Assembly (NCBI RefSeq): GCF_905220565.1
Contig: NC_059403.1
Span: 1,674,001-1,738,000 of the forward strand
Length of the DNA: 64,000 nucleotides
Source: Melitaea cinxia
Taxonomy: Eukaryota > Arthropoda > Insecta > Lepidoptera > Nymphalidae
Direction: 5' to 3'
Below, piece by piece: positions 23,416 through 34,116 of this stretch. The notes beneath the pieces are model-generated. The model saw only the letters and a list, made by a program, of their open reading frames with translations. It did no database searches and was not told the DNA's origin. Position 1 is the first letter of the stretch. Every line of letters starts with the position of its first letter. The translations under genes and the position numbers were made by a program.

Positions 23416-23756
23416 TCAAAAACAGTTGGTGTTAAATGTCAATGAATTTTCGTTACATTTATCAATATCAATGTAAGTACATATTAATACAGAACATAAA
23501 AAGGAAATCCTAAAAACTCGTTTTAAGCGTATCTCGGGAATTGAGGATAGTTGGAAACCCTGTATGACACGTAACTGGGAAATTGCCTGTCTCGAATTGT
23601 CTACGTTGTTAAGTGAATCATAAGTTTTAGTAATTTTCCGTTGGAACCTTTGAAAAAAATACTACTTTTTTATATGGCAACTAGATAAAAATATAATAAT
23701 TTTTAAATTTACGTTAGTAAATTTAATTGAAAAAACGTAACAGTATCAATTGTTAC

Positions 23757-23815
23757 ATTATAACTGACTTCAAAATATGGAGGAGGTTCTCAATCCGATT
23801 GTGTTTTTATAAATG
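23757..23815 (+). repeat. Family A repeat, end fragment
   Basis: AACTGACTTCAAAATATGGA and GGAGGTTCTCAATCCGATTG are the family start; the rest is lost. Confidence 0.55.
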
Positions 23816-23885
23816 TACCTTTATGTATTATACATAATCACATAAAAAAATTAACAACATATGGAGATGTAATAACAAGAACAAG

Positions 23886-24042
23886 GTATGCTTTAGACCA
23901 CACGATTGAAAAAAATCTTCACTAACATATCTCCTTCTTAACTTCCGTTCGCCTCTCCCGATGACACTTTTCGTAACGCTCTCGTCACGCATTTACCAGC
24001 TTACCAACCAAGTCAATCGTGCGTAAAAAAGTTTTTCTTCAT
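23886..24042 (+). repeat. MITE-like repeat with AAGTAAAACTT ends, copy 2
   Basis: Same order as copy 1: TATGCTTTAGACCACACG, CGTTCGCCTCTCCCGATGAC, GAAAAAGTTTTTCTTC-like end. Confidence 0.6.
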
Positions 24043-24049
24043 AATATAA

Positions 24050-25440
24050 ATGATCACATTTTTAACCTCAACAATTTTACAAAATTTAATATAATGCAAA
24101 ATAAATAGATAATTTATAAATCTATTTTAATTTTGGAAAACTTTTTTCTTTTCAAATCGCTACTTTATTTAACAACTAAACTTATCGACTAGTATGGTGT
24201 TGTTAATAAGTAATAACGGATCGGCGCATTAGTTACGGTAACCGGACGAACCGCGAATGATCACAGGTATGATCCTCCCCTTACCTATTTCAAATTTCTG
24301 TTACTAGTCATACAATGTGATCAAATAATTCAAGACATAATAGTCACCAGCATTTATTGTACCGATACAAATAGTACGCGTGTATTTGTTTTTTGAATTT
24401 TATTATTTTAATTAATTATAATTTAATTCATTTAATCGCGCGTTATATACTCGTAATATCAACATCACGTTAATGTAACATTGTGTTAAGTCTTTAAAGA
24501 CTATTATTGCTTCGTTACATTCTAGTAAATTTTGTTCGTAATCGAACCTTGATTATTATTTTTTTTTTTTTTGTTGCAATTGGGGCGTGATTCAAAATGA
24601 TTTAAATTTGTTTTATTAAGTGTAAAATATTAAAAAAGTATAAAACAAACAAACCATTTTCAATCAACGTACAGCGATCGTTATATATAGTAGGTAATGT
24701 ATCCTCTAACCCGCAGTGGAGCAACGTAGTAGATTATGCTCTGATCCTGCCCAGCTGTGGGGTGTGGAACGTACAACACAGAAAAAATAAGTCATGGTGT
24801 TTAAAATGTAAATTGATATATCAACACAGATGTTTTATAATTAAAAAGGTACATATGTTTTGCATATTCGTCATTTATGTGTATTAAAATATTATTGTTT
24901 TTAAATTCGAAATATTTTAATAAGAATACAACAAAAATTTTAATGTGTCAGACTTGAGAAGATTTACAAGAACTATTTCTTCTTGTTCTTTTAATTAAGT
25001 AATGTTCGAACTTTTTAACGTGTATATACTTGTGGTCTGATTAAATTATGGAAAATCAAGCATCGTAATAAAAATATCCAAACATACATTAATATTGTGG
25101 CTATTGATAGATATTTGTTTGGTTTAAAATCGTGCGTTTATTAAAAAATAAAAACACGTGATATCTCATTACCATTTCGCGATGTTTTTTGTCCCCCTTT
25201 CAACTGCATAATGATACTAATTTATAAAATCAAATAATGCAGGTATACCTCACATTTGTAGATTTTATTTAGTCTTTTACATTTTAATGCTACACGACGT
25301 CCGTTTTACTAGAACGAACTATTTCCTTCGTGTAACGTAAGACAGCTTTAACATCTAATTTCGTATATACACTGCTACGTAATATAAAATACTGCGTAAT
25401 ACAACTTTTATGAACACAAAGAAAGACCTTTGTCTTTTGC
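24050..25440. other. Gene-free AT-rich stretch with a SINE scrap
   Basis: Apart from a main-family SINE 3-prime fragment at about 24695-24770 (TAACCCGCAGTGGAGCAACG), nothing recognised. Confidence 0.5.
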
Positions 25441-25449
25441 TTCTTCGTG

Positions 25450-25620
25450 TACTAGTCCAAACTAATATTATAAATTCGAAAGTAAATATGTTTGTTACGC
25501 TTTCATGAATAAAGCACTAAGCCGATTTTGATAAAATTTTGTCCAATGGTAGAGTACACCTTGAGAACTCGTTCTTAGTTCTAGTGAAATGCAAGCAACG
25601 TTACTGGTACGAGCTAGTTT
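25450..25620 (+). mobile_element. Helitron-like 5-prime fragment
   Basis: CCAAACTAATATTATAAATT and AAGCCGATTTTGATAAAATT resemble the starts and middles of the short Helitrons in the window; no CTAG end found. Confidence 0.4.
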
Positions 25621-25827
25621 CATATATTTCCAATATTATCTGCTTAATTGTTGTCTTTTATAAAGAACAAAAAAGAACGATAACCTAACTATAATGATTT
25701 TATTACAAACGTCAAAATATTTTATTTTTTTTCAAGAAATAAATAAACCGGTAAATAGTAAAATTAAAATAATCTCGTAACTATCCATTAACCTGCGTGT
25801 TTTTTTTTCATTTCTTATCATTACATT

Positions 25828-26003
25828 GGACGCCGCGTTGGCGCAACGGTTACAGCCATGGATTGTATCTGTTACGCTGGCGGTTGCGGGTTCGATCCCC
25901 GCACGTGACAAACATTTGTATTGGCCATACAGGTGTTTGCCGTGGTCTGGGTGTTTGTGCAGTCCTTGTGGGTCTCCCCACCGTGTCTCGGAGAGCACGT
26001 TAA
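25828..26003 (+). repeat. tRNA-derived SINE, left half (split by transposon)
   Basis: Head GACGCCGCGTTGGCGCAACG and B box GGGTTCGATCCCCGC, well preserved. It runs to GAGAGCACGTTAA, where it is interrupted exactly at TTAA. The missing half lies at 29136. Confidence 0.88.
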
Positions 26004-26770
26004 GGGGGGCTGTTTCAGGTATTTCTGCAAAACACGTTTCTAGTTATTCATTTTTGAAATAGTAAACAGTGAAATTGTAATCTAATAAATTTAATTAATA
26101 TTGTTTAGGGTATACTTTAGGGATTATATCCGATGAAAACATGATTTGATAAATTTGGCTCGATAGAATAAATTCACAAAGTTACCTCTTTTCGGGTCAT
26201 ATTATGTTCTATTTTCGGTTTTATTTTTAAAATAACTGATTAAATATTATGAGTTACTTACCTAAATAAAGGTCATATATAACTGGAGGGTTTACACCCG
26301 ATGTTTTTTTTTTAAATAAATTTATTAATTTTTTATCGATTTTTCAAGTGATTTTCGATCCGCGCGAGGCGCTCGCATTGTCCAGCGGGACGTTACCGAG
26401 ATAGGACGTGTGACGATTTTTTGCGCGCGAGTCCCTTCTGTTGCGTAAAGCATATTTTCATATTATAATAATTTTGATTAATAGAACTAATAATAATAGC
26501 GAATAAAATATGGTAAGTTTTATTTCTCGTATTTTTAATATTAGTGCGGATTCAATATCCGTACCTACTGACCACAGTCTAACTTTATCAGTAGGTTCAA
26601 AAAGAAGAATAATAAATATATTATATGGAACTATTCACTTATTATAGTACGGACGCGGAGTACGAAGAATTTCGCACACCGACTCCCCATATTTTGTCTT
26701 TGTCGCTCGCATATAAACATATTTAATAATATATTCAATTTTAAAAATAATAAATTCAATTTTCTGTTCA

Positions 26771-26983
26771 GGATCAATGCAATTGTGTCCAACGTAGCTT
26801 CAAAAACACGAATTTTGGTCGAAAATGTGAACACAAATAAGGTAGAGTGCTTCAACAGCGTAATAGCAAAATTTACTGGAGGCAAAAGAATAAATTTTGC
26901 TTTAAAAGGTGGCTACCAAGGAAGGTGTGCAGCCGCCGTTGTTTCGTTTAACACGAAAGCTGCAGTATCAACAATTCAAACTG
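26771..26983 (+). pseudogene. C-terminal piece of a Mutator-like transposase domain
   Basis: After an acceptor-like TTTCTGTTCAG the frame reads through ENVNTNKVECFNSVIAKF and TGGKRINFALKGGYQGRCAA, to about KAAVSTI. Asn-rich VE.FNS..AKF.GGKR.NF followed by a GYQ.RC.AAV motif is the end of the domain called Mutator-like transposase in many invertebrate proteins that often also carry a YqaJ domain. The expected several hundred residues before it are not found in 26004-26770, and the frame shifts at about 26970-26980 into the YqaJ frame. So this is an internally deleted, frameshifted remnant. Confidence 0.6.
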
Positions 26984-27997
26984 TTAACTTACTTAAAAGG
27001 TAACACTTCTGGAGGTAAAGCAAAAGAAATTGAAGAACGACGTGCAAAAAAACGAAAATTAAATATGGAAAACCCAGTAAAGAAACGAAGAGTGCTAAAA
27101 GACTTAAACAATGGGCAAAACGACTATGGTTCAACCTGTTCAGCACCTGATATGTCGCCAAAAGAATACGAAACAGCAAAGAAAGAATTTCTAAAAAATT
27201 TAGAAACTGTTACATCTGACAGACACAAGGTAGAAAGATCTACGATACTGCAGAGAGACAGCGGCGAGTGGCTTGAAATCAGAAAAAGCCTAGTAACTGC
27301 TTCAAACTTAGGCCTTATATGCAAAAGAAAAGTAACCTCAAGTACAGCTCCTCTCGTAAAAAACTTACTTAACAGAAAAAATTTGTCCCATGTCACGACT
27401 GTTGCACACGGAGTCGTGCATGAGCAACAAGCTTTGCAGAAATTACAACAGCAGGAAGGTGTTATCATTGCACCCTGTGGTTTATTTATTGACAAAGATT
27501 ACCCTTTTATAGGGGCAACGCCTGACGGCTTAATTGGACATGATACTATTGTCGAAGTCAAGTGTCCAATTGCAGCATATAAAAAAGGACTTTCTACTGC
27601 AGTAGAAGAAAACAAGATACGAATTTTAAAGTATAATAAAAATACTAAAACAACCACAATTAATAAAAAAATTAACTGGTATCGCCAAATACAAGGTCAG
27701 TTGCACGTATCAGAACGACAAAAGTGTCTTTTGGCCATATGGGCAGGCGAGAATGAAAAAATATACACACAATTGATAGAAAAGGATGATGTATTTTGGA
27801 ACACTAATATGAAACCTAAATTATTAACATTTTATATAAATTGCTTGCTGCCTGAAATAATAGACAGTAGAAATGCAAGGAGTATGCCCATTAGAGACAT
27901 ATCAAGTCAAAAGGAATATGAAAAGCTTGCCATAGATCCCCCTAATCCTAGCTCTGATAACCCTGATGATTCAATGCCGGCACAAAGCACACGCTAA
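26909..27997 (+). CDS. YqaJ-like (lambda-exonuclease fold) nuclease domain protein of a transposon
   Basis: 362 residues in the open frame from the ATG at 26909. The first ~25 residues overlap the Mutator-like frame out of register, so the natural protein was probably a fusion entering this frame near residue 23 (LLTYLKGNT). A basic linker (residues ~36-65) precedes the nuclease domain: W121-x3-R125 and S128/S132 region, HGVVHEQQAL (167-176), GATPDGLI with D206, IVEVKCP with E216 and K218, and YRQIQGQLHVS (258-268). D...E-V-K plus Q-x-Q are the usual catalytic/structural marks of the PD-(D/E)XK YqaJ family. The tail after ~330 is polar and has no known domain. The frame is intact despite damage around it. 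Likely acts in transposon DNA processing; this is inferred, not shown. Confidence 0.7.
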   Translation: MATKEGVQPPLFRLTRKLQYQQFKLLTYLKGNTSGGKAKEIEERRAKKRKLNMENPVKKRRVLKDLNNGQNDYGSTCSAPDMSPKEYETAKKEFLKNLETVTSDRHKVERSTILQRDSGEWLEIRKSLVTASNLGLICKRKVTSSTAPLVKNLLNRKNLSHVTTVAHGVVHEQQALQKLQQQEGVIIAPCGLFIDKDYPFIGATPDGLIGHDTIVEVKCPIAAYKKGLSTAVEENKIRILKYNKNTKTTTINKKINWYRQIQGQLHVSERQKCLLAIWAGENEKIYTQLIEKDDVFWNTNMKPKLLTFYINCLLPEIIDSRNARSMPIRDISSQKEYEKLAIDPPNPSSDNPDDSMPAQSTR

Positions 27998-28111
27998 TTA
28001 AAATTTAATGAGTTTTAAAATAATTTTGATACTAGTTTAAACTAAGCAACGCTACATGTCAAACCTTACACTCGTACACAGCTAAAAATGAATAATCTAA
28101 ATTATATTTTT

Positions 28112-28655
28112 AACCGACTTCCAAAAAAGGAAGAGGTTCTCAATTCGACTGCAATGTATGTGACTTCAGAACTTTTGACTGGGTGGACCGATTTCGACAA
28201 ATTTTTTTAAATCGAAAGGTGGTGTATGTCATTTGTTAAATTTATTTGAGATCTAACAACTACTTTTCGAGTTATATCTAATAATGCGTTTTTACTTGAC
28301 GCTTTTTTCGTCGACCTACGTTGTATTATACTGCATAACTTTTTACTGCTACCCTAGTTTGATACCATGATAAGAAAACCAGGATCTGATGATGAGATCC
28401 TAGAGAAATCGAAGGAAACTCTCGAAAATCCGCATAACTTTTTATTGGGTGTACCGCTTTTGATAATTTTTAATTTAATCGAAAGCTGATGTTTATCATG
28501 TGGTCACATGTAAATTTTATTGAGATCTGATAACTACTTTTTGAGTAATCTTTGATAACGCGTAGATACTTGACTATTTTTTCGTCGATCTACATTTTAT
28601 TACTTGTCGATGTAATTGAAGTCGGTTTTTTTCGTTTGCGAGCAAATACAATTAT
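28112..28655 (+). repeat. Family A repeat, long form, nested in the TTAA transposon
   Basis: AACCGACTTCCAAAAAAGGA start, two CATAACTTTTTA modules, GAAGTCGGTTTTTTTCGTTT then GCGAGCAAATACAATT. Its position inside 26004-29135 makes it younger than that element. Confidence 0.8.
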
Positions 28656-29135
28656 TTTTTATTTTAAGTAAATACAATTACAAAATTCAAAAGTCAGTCT
28701 GTCTGTTATATTTTTACGCCTAAGCCGATGAAGTAATTTTAAAATTCATCAACATCGGAGAACTAATTTAATTACAGACTATTTTATTGAGATGATACAT
28801 AATAATATTTTAAATTTTGTAATGTAATTTGTTTCATTTGATATCCTTTATTCTATTTATGTCAAACAGTCTTTAAAATAAATAACCCTAAAATCCTTTA
28901 CTTTCATTTATTTACGAAACTAGATATTATTTATTACTACTATAAAAAATGATCATAATAAATGCCTTTCTATTTTAAAGCCAAATAAAATTATCCTACT
29001 GCTTAATTCTGCACTGTGTCACTGACGGCGGGGTCACGTTTGCAATGCGAGTTCACTGCCGCAGTGTCCGCGCGAAGTATTATTACGCGCGGCCGGCTCA
29101 GCGCTAAATGCCTACTTTTGCAGGAATACCTAGCC

Positions 29136-29303
29136 TTAAGCCGTCGGTCCCGGTTGTTATCATGTACACCTAATAACGATCGTTACTCATTGTAGGGAAT
29201 ATATCCGCCAACCCGCATTTGAGCAGCGTGGTGGATTAAGCTCTGATCCTTCTCTTACATGGGGAAAGAAGCCTATACCCAGTAGTGGGATATTACAGGC
29301 TGA
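29136..29303 (+). repeat. tRNA-derived SINE, right half (split by transposon)
   Basis: TTAAGCCGTCGGTCCCGG continues the SINE precisely where 26003 stops, through AACCCGCATTTGAGCAGC to GGGATATTACAGGCTGAA. Confidence 0.88.
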
Positions 29304-29309
29304 AACGTT

Positions 29310-29486
29310 ATTATTACATAGTATAAAACAAAGTCGCTTCCCGCTGTGATCTTTAAAACTACGCAACGGATTTCTTTAGTAAATATGATGATTTCAGAGG
29401 AAGTTTTATATGTATAATACATGCATAATATACTAGAAGAACACTGATAGTGTTTGCAACCGTGCGAAGCCGGAGCGGGTTGCTAG
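29310..29486 (+). mobile_element. Helitron, 5-prime damaged
   Basis: Shares TACATAGTATAAAACAAAGT and CGCTTCCCGC with 10494-10786 (opposite strand). Ends GGAGCGGGTTGCTAG before T. Confidence 0.65.
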
Positions 29487-29847
29487 TTTTATAATAATAC
29501 ACAACAGACTGTTACGTAATGAACAATCTAGAATGAATGGAATGTTTTGTTATTATTTATTTTATTTTGCTTCTAATTGAAATGCAAGGTGACTCAAACA
29601 GGTTCTAATGACTAGATATATCATCCATACAAAGAGGCTTACAATCAGTTATAGATTTTATATAATAGAAATAATCAACTTCTTATGGAAATTGCTAGAA
29701 AACGATCAAGCAGGTCACCTGACTCATATAAAATCATACTACGAGTACATTACTTTAAAGTATAAATGGAAGGAAGTACCTAAGAATACGGAAAGGGGAA
29801 ATGGGTCAGATGATGTACTCGCACCGTGGTGAGTACATAACGTAACA

Positions 29848-30260
29848 TTTTTTTTTTTATAGAAGAGAGGGCAAACGGACAGTCGGCTCACCTGATGGTA
29901 AGTGAAAAACAACATCCACAGACACCCGCTATATCAAAGGATTAGCAGGCGCGTTGCCGGCCTTTCAAAAAGGAATATGCTCTTCTTTTGAAGGTCCCTA
30001 GGTCGTATTGGTTCGGAAATACCGTAGGTGGCAGCTGGTTCCATAGAGGGGTCGTACGTGGCAGAAAATGGCGCAAAAATCGAGCTGTCGTAGACTTCCA
30101 GACATCGAGGTGATATGGGTGAAATTTTGAATTAAACATACGTATTACGTGATCGGGGGATTCCTCACTGCCCTAATGAAACGGTATGCTGTGAATCAGG
30201 GAAGCCACAGTCAACCCACTGTGAGTAGTTGTGGTGAGCGACGGCTGCAGTGGTCCAGTA
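29848..30260 (-). pseudogene. LINE reverse-transcriptase C-terminus and 3-prime UTR (CR1/Jockey-like)
   Basis: Minus-strand frame 30139-29942 reads LRHFLPRTTPLWNQLPPTVF then YDLGTFKRRAYSFLKGRQR, the standard end of insect CR1/Jockey-type reverse transcriptases (FLPRT..LWN.LP..VF). Upstream the frame is broken by stops. Downstream the 3-prime UTR has TTACCATCAGGTGAGCCG and a T-rich end, shared with the four short units at 11511, 14047, 21690 and 42040. 5-prime truncated. Confidence 0.75.
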
Positions 30261-30622
30261 AAGCGAGACCATGACGATATTTAAAACTTTTACGGTTTTA
30301 TCGGTTTTGGATAGCGCTATTTAACGCGTGACGGTATCCTACAGATGAAAGTTTCTGATATATTATTCTTTTTACAATCGAATACGATTATATTCGTAAT
30401 ATATTTTCATTCGCCAATATGAAGCTTGATGATGTAGTTAATTAATTAAGGAGAAAGAGTTCATAAAGGCCTATTGTACATCATGCTATTAAAGTCTATT
30501 CGTAACTTATTTGTAGGATAACCTTTATCCACAACTAGTGAAACAGGTCCTTGATATGCTAATAAAAATAATCAATTTATAATATAAGTGTTTACGTAAG
30601 AGACGAGCCATAACGATACAAT

Positions 30623-30940
30623 CATTACAGCCTATACAGTCCACTGCTGGACATAGGCCTCCACAAGTTTACGCCAAAAATAACGTGAACTCATGTGTCC
30701 ATAGTCACCACGCTGGGCAGGCGGGTTGGTGACCGCAGTACTGGCTTTGTCGCACCGAAGACGCTGCTGCCCATCTTCGGCCTGTGTATTTCAAAGCCAG
30801 CAGTTAGATGGTTATCCCGCCACCGGTCGGCTTTTTAAGTTCCAAGGTGGTAGCGGAACTGTGTTATCTCTTAGTCGCCTCTTACGACACCCACGGGAAG
30901 GGAGGGGGTGGCTATATTCTTTAGTACCGTAGCCACACAG
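30623..30940 (-). mobile_element. Short retroposon with RTE-like 3-prime end, minus strand
   Basis: Same family as 18300-18608, full length, with CCGTAGCCACACAG at its 5-prime end and the inverted CAGCCTATACAGTCCACTGC end. Flanked by TACAAT at 30617-30622 and 30941-30946, a likely short target duplication. Confidence 0.75.
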
Positions 30941-31084
30941 TACAATAGTTAAATTATACAATAGTTAAATTATATTAAAGAAAATTGACTTCGTTTCAAT
31001 TTCACTACAGTAACAGTTATAGAGTAAGATACCAGAGCGATAAGACATAACTTATTTTCTGAAAGATGAAACCTTAGGCTCTCG

Positions 31085-31550
31085 GTAGTGTCTCATCTGC
31101 TTTGAATACCTGCGTACTTGTGGGGTTCGACCTGTGACACCTTTTTTTTGTATCGCAGGGAAACCCATTTACGGGTGATATCCAGGACGCCCAGGTAGGC
31201 AGTCCTAGACCGTATGTCGGATTCAACACTTGGGGGGTGTAATACCGTAATAGTACCTGCGGAAGCCTTCAGCCGCTTTAATTGGAGGGTCTCGAATCTG
31301 CAGGTAACAGAGTTCCTCCAGCGACAGGCTGGCATCGGCGAAAAGGCCAGACCTCTCCTTCATGGTGACTGTCTAGCTCACCTCTGAACAATCCCGATGA
31401 CGCCGTATCTAGCAGGACCGGGTTCCCATCCCGGCCCGACACGGGCACAGGGGCGTTACTGGAGGCGCATTATCTAGCGCCTCCTACGCAACCTCGTTCG
31501 TCGCCTGCGGAAGAAGGCCTCGTCTGCTCTGTGACAGCTGGTCAGGTACC
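31085..31550. repeat. GC-rich unclassified block, probably retroelement-derived
   Basis: GC content is clearly above the surroundings, with TAGCAGGACCGGGTTCCCAT and CGGAAGAAGGCCTCGTCTGC. An 80-residue minus-strand frame (31335-31093) has no recognised domain. It lacks matches elsewhere in the window. A LINE 5-prime region or a transferred segment are both possible. Confidence 0.4.
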
Positions 31551-33062
31551 AAGTGAGAAAGTTAATTAAAAATAAGAGTAACTTAACTTTCATTTAAATG
31601 GCTGATTACGTTGAGATGCTGGCTTAGCGCTCTGGGATCTTGGACTGCTATATTTTTAATACAAAGTTAATATGTAAAATATCGGTTACTATGATGTATA
31701 TATCAGTACGCATATGTCGCGTAGTGATAAACCAATTATGTTAATAAGGAGTTGTTATCACAACCTTTGGATCTTGTCTAACACATATCAATTACTTTTA
31801 ACCTTAGGTACTATTAAAATTTATTTAATAATGAATACACCGAAGCTGTAATTCTTAAAATCGAATTAAAAACAAGAAAATGTACAAATGGTTTCAATCA
31901 TTTAGTACGGAGAGAATTCAATGTCAATGGAGCGTTGAACCATGATCAACGCTGATAGAACTAATGGCATTGACTACAAACACAGTTTATCGAACTGCAA
32001 TAGAACACCTCAGAGTCTCGGTATATATGAATTTATTCAATATAATTGTTTTATTGAACCTCTAAAGAGCATTAATTGAATTTATTGTACGATTTTTATC
32101 TTAAAAATTACCAGTGTTGTGTAATTAATAGACAGTTATAGCCCGTACCGCCCCCTATATATTTAGATTATGCACATACAATATAATACAATGTAAGAAT
32201 ACATTCACCCAGAACATAAATAAATATACGTCCAACTATAAATGCTGCATTACTTTGTTTTTTTTTTTTATAACTTGATTAGTTTGTCATTTATCGTTTG
32301 CAAAATTTCAAATCCGAATTGATACAAAATTAGGGCATGTTTTACTGGTTGCCGTTAAAGCTATCTGACGTATACAAAAATACAAAATACAAAATAGTTT
32401 ATTGATAATAATAAGTTTTAACAAACAAGTCGCAAGGGCCCCTGTACTGGGTGGTGTCCCGTATTACTGGGTACCCCGCTCATCCACCAAGGCTTACAAT
32501 ATTAATCAATATCAGACAAATAATAATCAAATAAAGAACGTATGTCGACAACCAACAGAGACATATTATTCTTAATTATCAACGAATTCCAATTTATTTA
32601 TGGGATATTTCCATTCGCTACCGCTGACTATAAAAATTGTACTTGATGAATTGAAGTAAAACAGACCTTAATGGCATATAAAATCCTGCTGTTAAAATAT
32701 TTTCGTAAATTATATGCAGGTTGCTTAAATAATATAATCTAGCGCATCTTAATTCTAACAAACAAATTTTCTATATTTCAAGGTTTTGCAATAAACAAAT
32801 TGTAAGCTTATTGTAATATTCAAAATACTACGGTGACATACATATAGATTATCTGTCGATCATAGTTTCGTCTACACGGTACAATAACCTACTTATCCGA
32901 TAAGTTCTTTAGTCTTTAATCTTTAACTTTCACAAAACTTTTTAACCAAACCGTGATCTTACAAATAATGAGATAAAAATTTTCTTTTAATAGAAAGCAT
33001 GAAGATTAATTCCAGCACTAAGACGTTTTTTTTTTGTAATTTTTTATAATTTTTTCACATTT
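31551..33062. other. Gene-free AT-rich stretch
   Basis: A block near 32375-32500 (AAAATACAAAATAGTTTATT, GCAAGGGCCCCTGTACTGGG) looks like a LINE 3-prime UTR on the minus strand; nothing else recognised. Confidence 0.45.
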
Positions 33063-33168
33063 TGCCTGCCCAGCGTGATGACTATAGGCAATACACATGT
33101 GTCACGTCAATTTTTGGCGCGAACTTGTAGAGGCCTATTTCCAGCAGTGGACTGCGATAGGCTGAAGT
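33063..33168 (+). repeat. RTE-like retroposon 3-prime fragment
   Basis: CTGCCCAGCGTGATGACTAT to GTGGACTGCGATAGGCTGAA, the last third of the 18300-18608 family. Confidence 0.7.
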
Positions 33169-33222
33169 CTCTCTCTGTGTGTGTGTGTGTGTGTGTGTGT
33201 TTGTGTGTGTGTTTGTGTGTGC
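33169..33222 (+). repeat. Microsatellite (TC)n(TG)n
   Basis: Dinucleotide run immediately after the retroposon tail; it probably grew from that tail. Confidence 0.9.
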
Positions 33223-33522
33223 TTACTAAGTACTTACTACTGATTAATATCTATTTATGAATGTTAACTATCGCTAGTACCAAATATAAGTAAAATTACA
33301 AAACTAATGGTCCTATTTCACCAATTTCCAAATAAAGTTTACCTTGCACGCTGTGCCTTGTAATTAATTATGTTACTGATAGGCTTCATCAACTACCACA
33401 CAATATGTGGAATCACATGTTGCACATCGAAGTATGATATAAATGTACAAAAGAGGAGTATGATGCTGAAAAAATTTATCATAATCTTTATTATTAGACG
33501 TTTTATCTATTGACGACCGCTC

Positions 33523-33845
33523 TGGTGTAATTGTACGTGCCGTGTCGGCGGTGCCTAAACACTGAAGGTCACGGGTTCGATTCCCACTCGGAGTGAATGT
33601 TTGTGTGTATGCAAACATTTCTTTCCAGTCTGGTTGTTAGTCCTTGTGGGTCTCCACACCGCGCCTCGGAGAGCACGTTAAGCTGACAGTCCCGGTTGTT
33701 ATCATGTACACCTGATAGCGATCGTTACTCATAGTAGGAATATCCGCCAACCCGCAGTGGCGCAGTGTGGTGGATTTAGCTCTGAGCCTTCTCCTACATG
33801 GAGGCTAAGGCTTATGCCGAGCAGTGGGATATTACAGGCTGAAGC
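33523..33845 (+). repeat. tRNA-derived SINE, variant head
   Basis: B box GGGTTCGATTCCCACTC; body GTCCTTGTGGGTCTCCACAC; end GTGGGATATTACAGGCTGAA. Same variant head as 14510-14775. Confidence 0.78.
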
Positions 33846-34116
33846 TTTATCTATTAGATACGGATAACGACACGTCTGATAGCAAATAATAGTTTATTAT
33901 ATTAAGGTCCATCAAATCGAAAAGTTAATGTTATAATTTCTCAGCCCTAGTCCCACTTTAAGAAGGTAGGCACAACACGTTTAACTAAACCAGTCTTACT
34001 CATCTAATATTTTGGCAGTTTTCTACTTACTTTATTTACACTCATCATTTTTCAAGCAAACGGTCCTCTTTTCCTTGACAAAACACTACATATAAATACT
34101 TATACTACTTACAATA

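Larger units (their letters stand above)
26004..29135 (+). mobile_element. 3.13-kb DNA transposon with TTAA target duplication (Kolobok-like?)
   Basis: Both flanks are TTAA (26000-26003, 29136-29139). Removing the element and one TTAA rejoins the SINE exactly, so both borders are supported by the disrupted host repeat. Inverted ends share AGGTATTTCTGCAAAA (26017-26032) with the right end (29116-29131, one mismatch); the outermost bases are asymmetric (13 left, 4 right). GC-rich subterminal blocks lie at about 26350-26440 and 29020-29105. Inside are a Mutator-like domain end and a YqaJ exonuclease frame. TTAA duplications occur in Kolobok, piggyBac and Sola3; the proteins do not look like piggyBac. 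Kolobok is an inference. Most of the transposase region is missing and a Family A copy is inserted at 28112, so it is probably dead. Confidence 0.8.

Noticed and set aside
25732..26062. Open frames of 68-88 residues on both strands
   Set aside because: They are translations of the tRNA-derived SINE and its junction with the transposon; the same frames recur in other SINE copies.
26004..29135. piggyBac assignment from the TTAA duplication
   Set aside because: The encoded proteins show no piggyBac transposase motifs; TTAA is also used by other superfamilies.
29608..29832. 74-residue plus-strand frame
   Set aside because: No family, AT-rich codons, no splice or promoter context.
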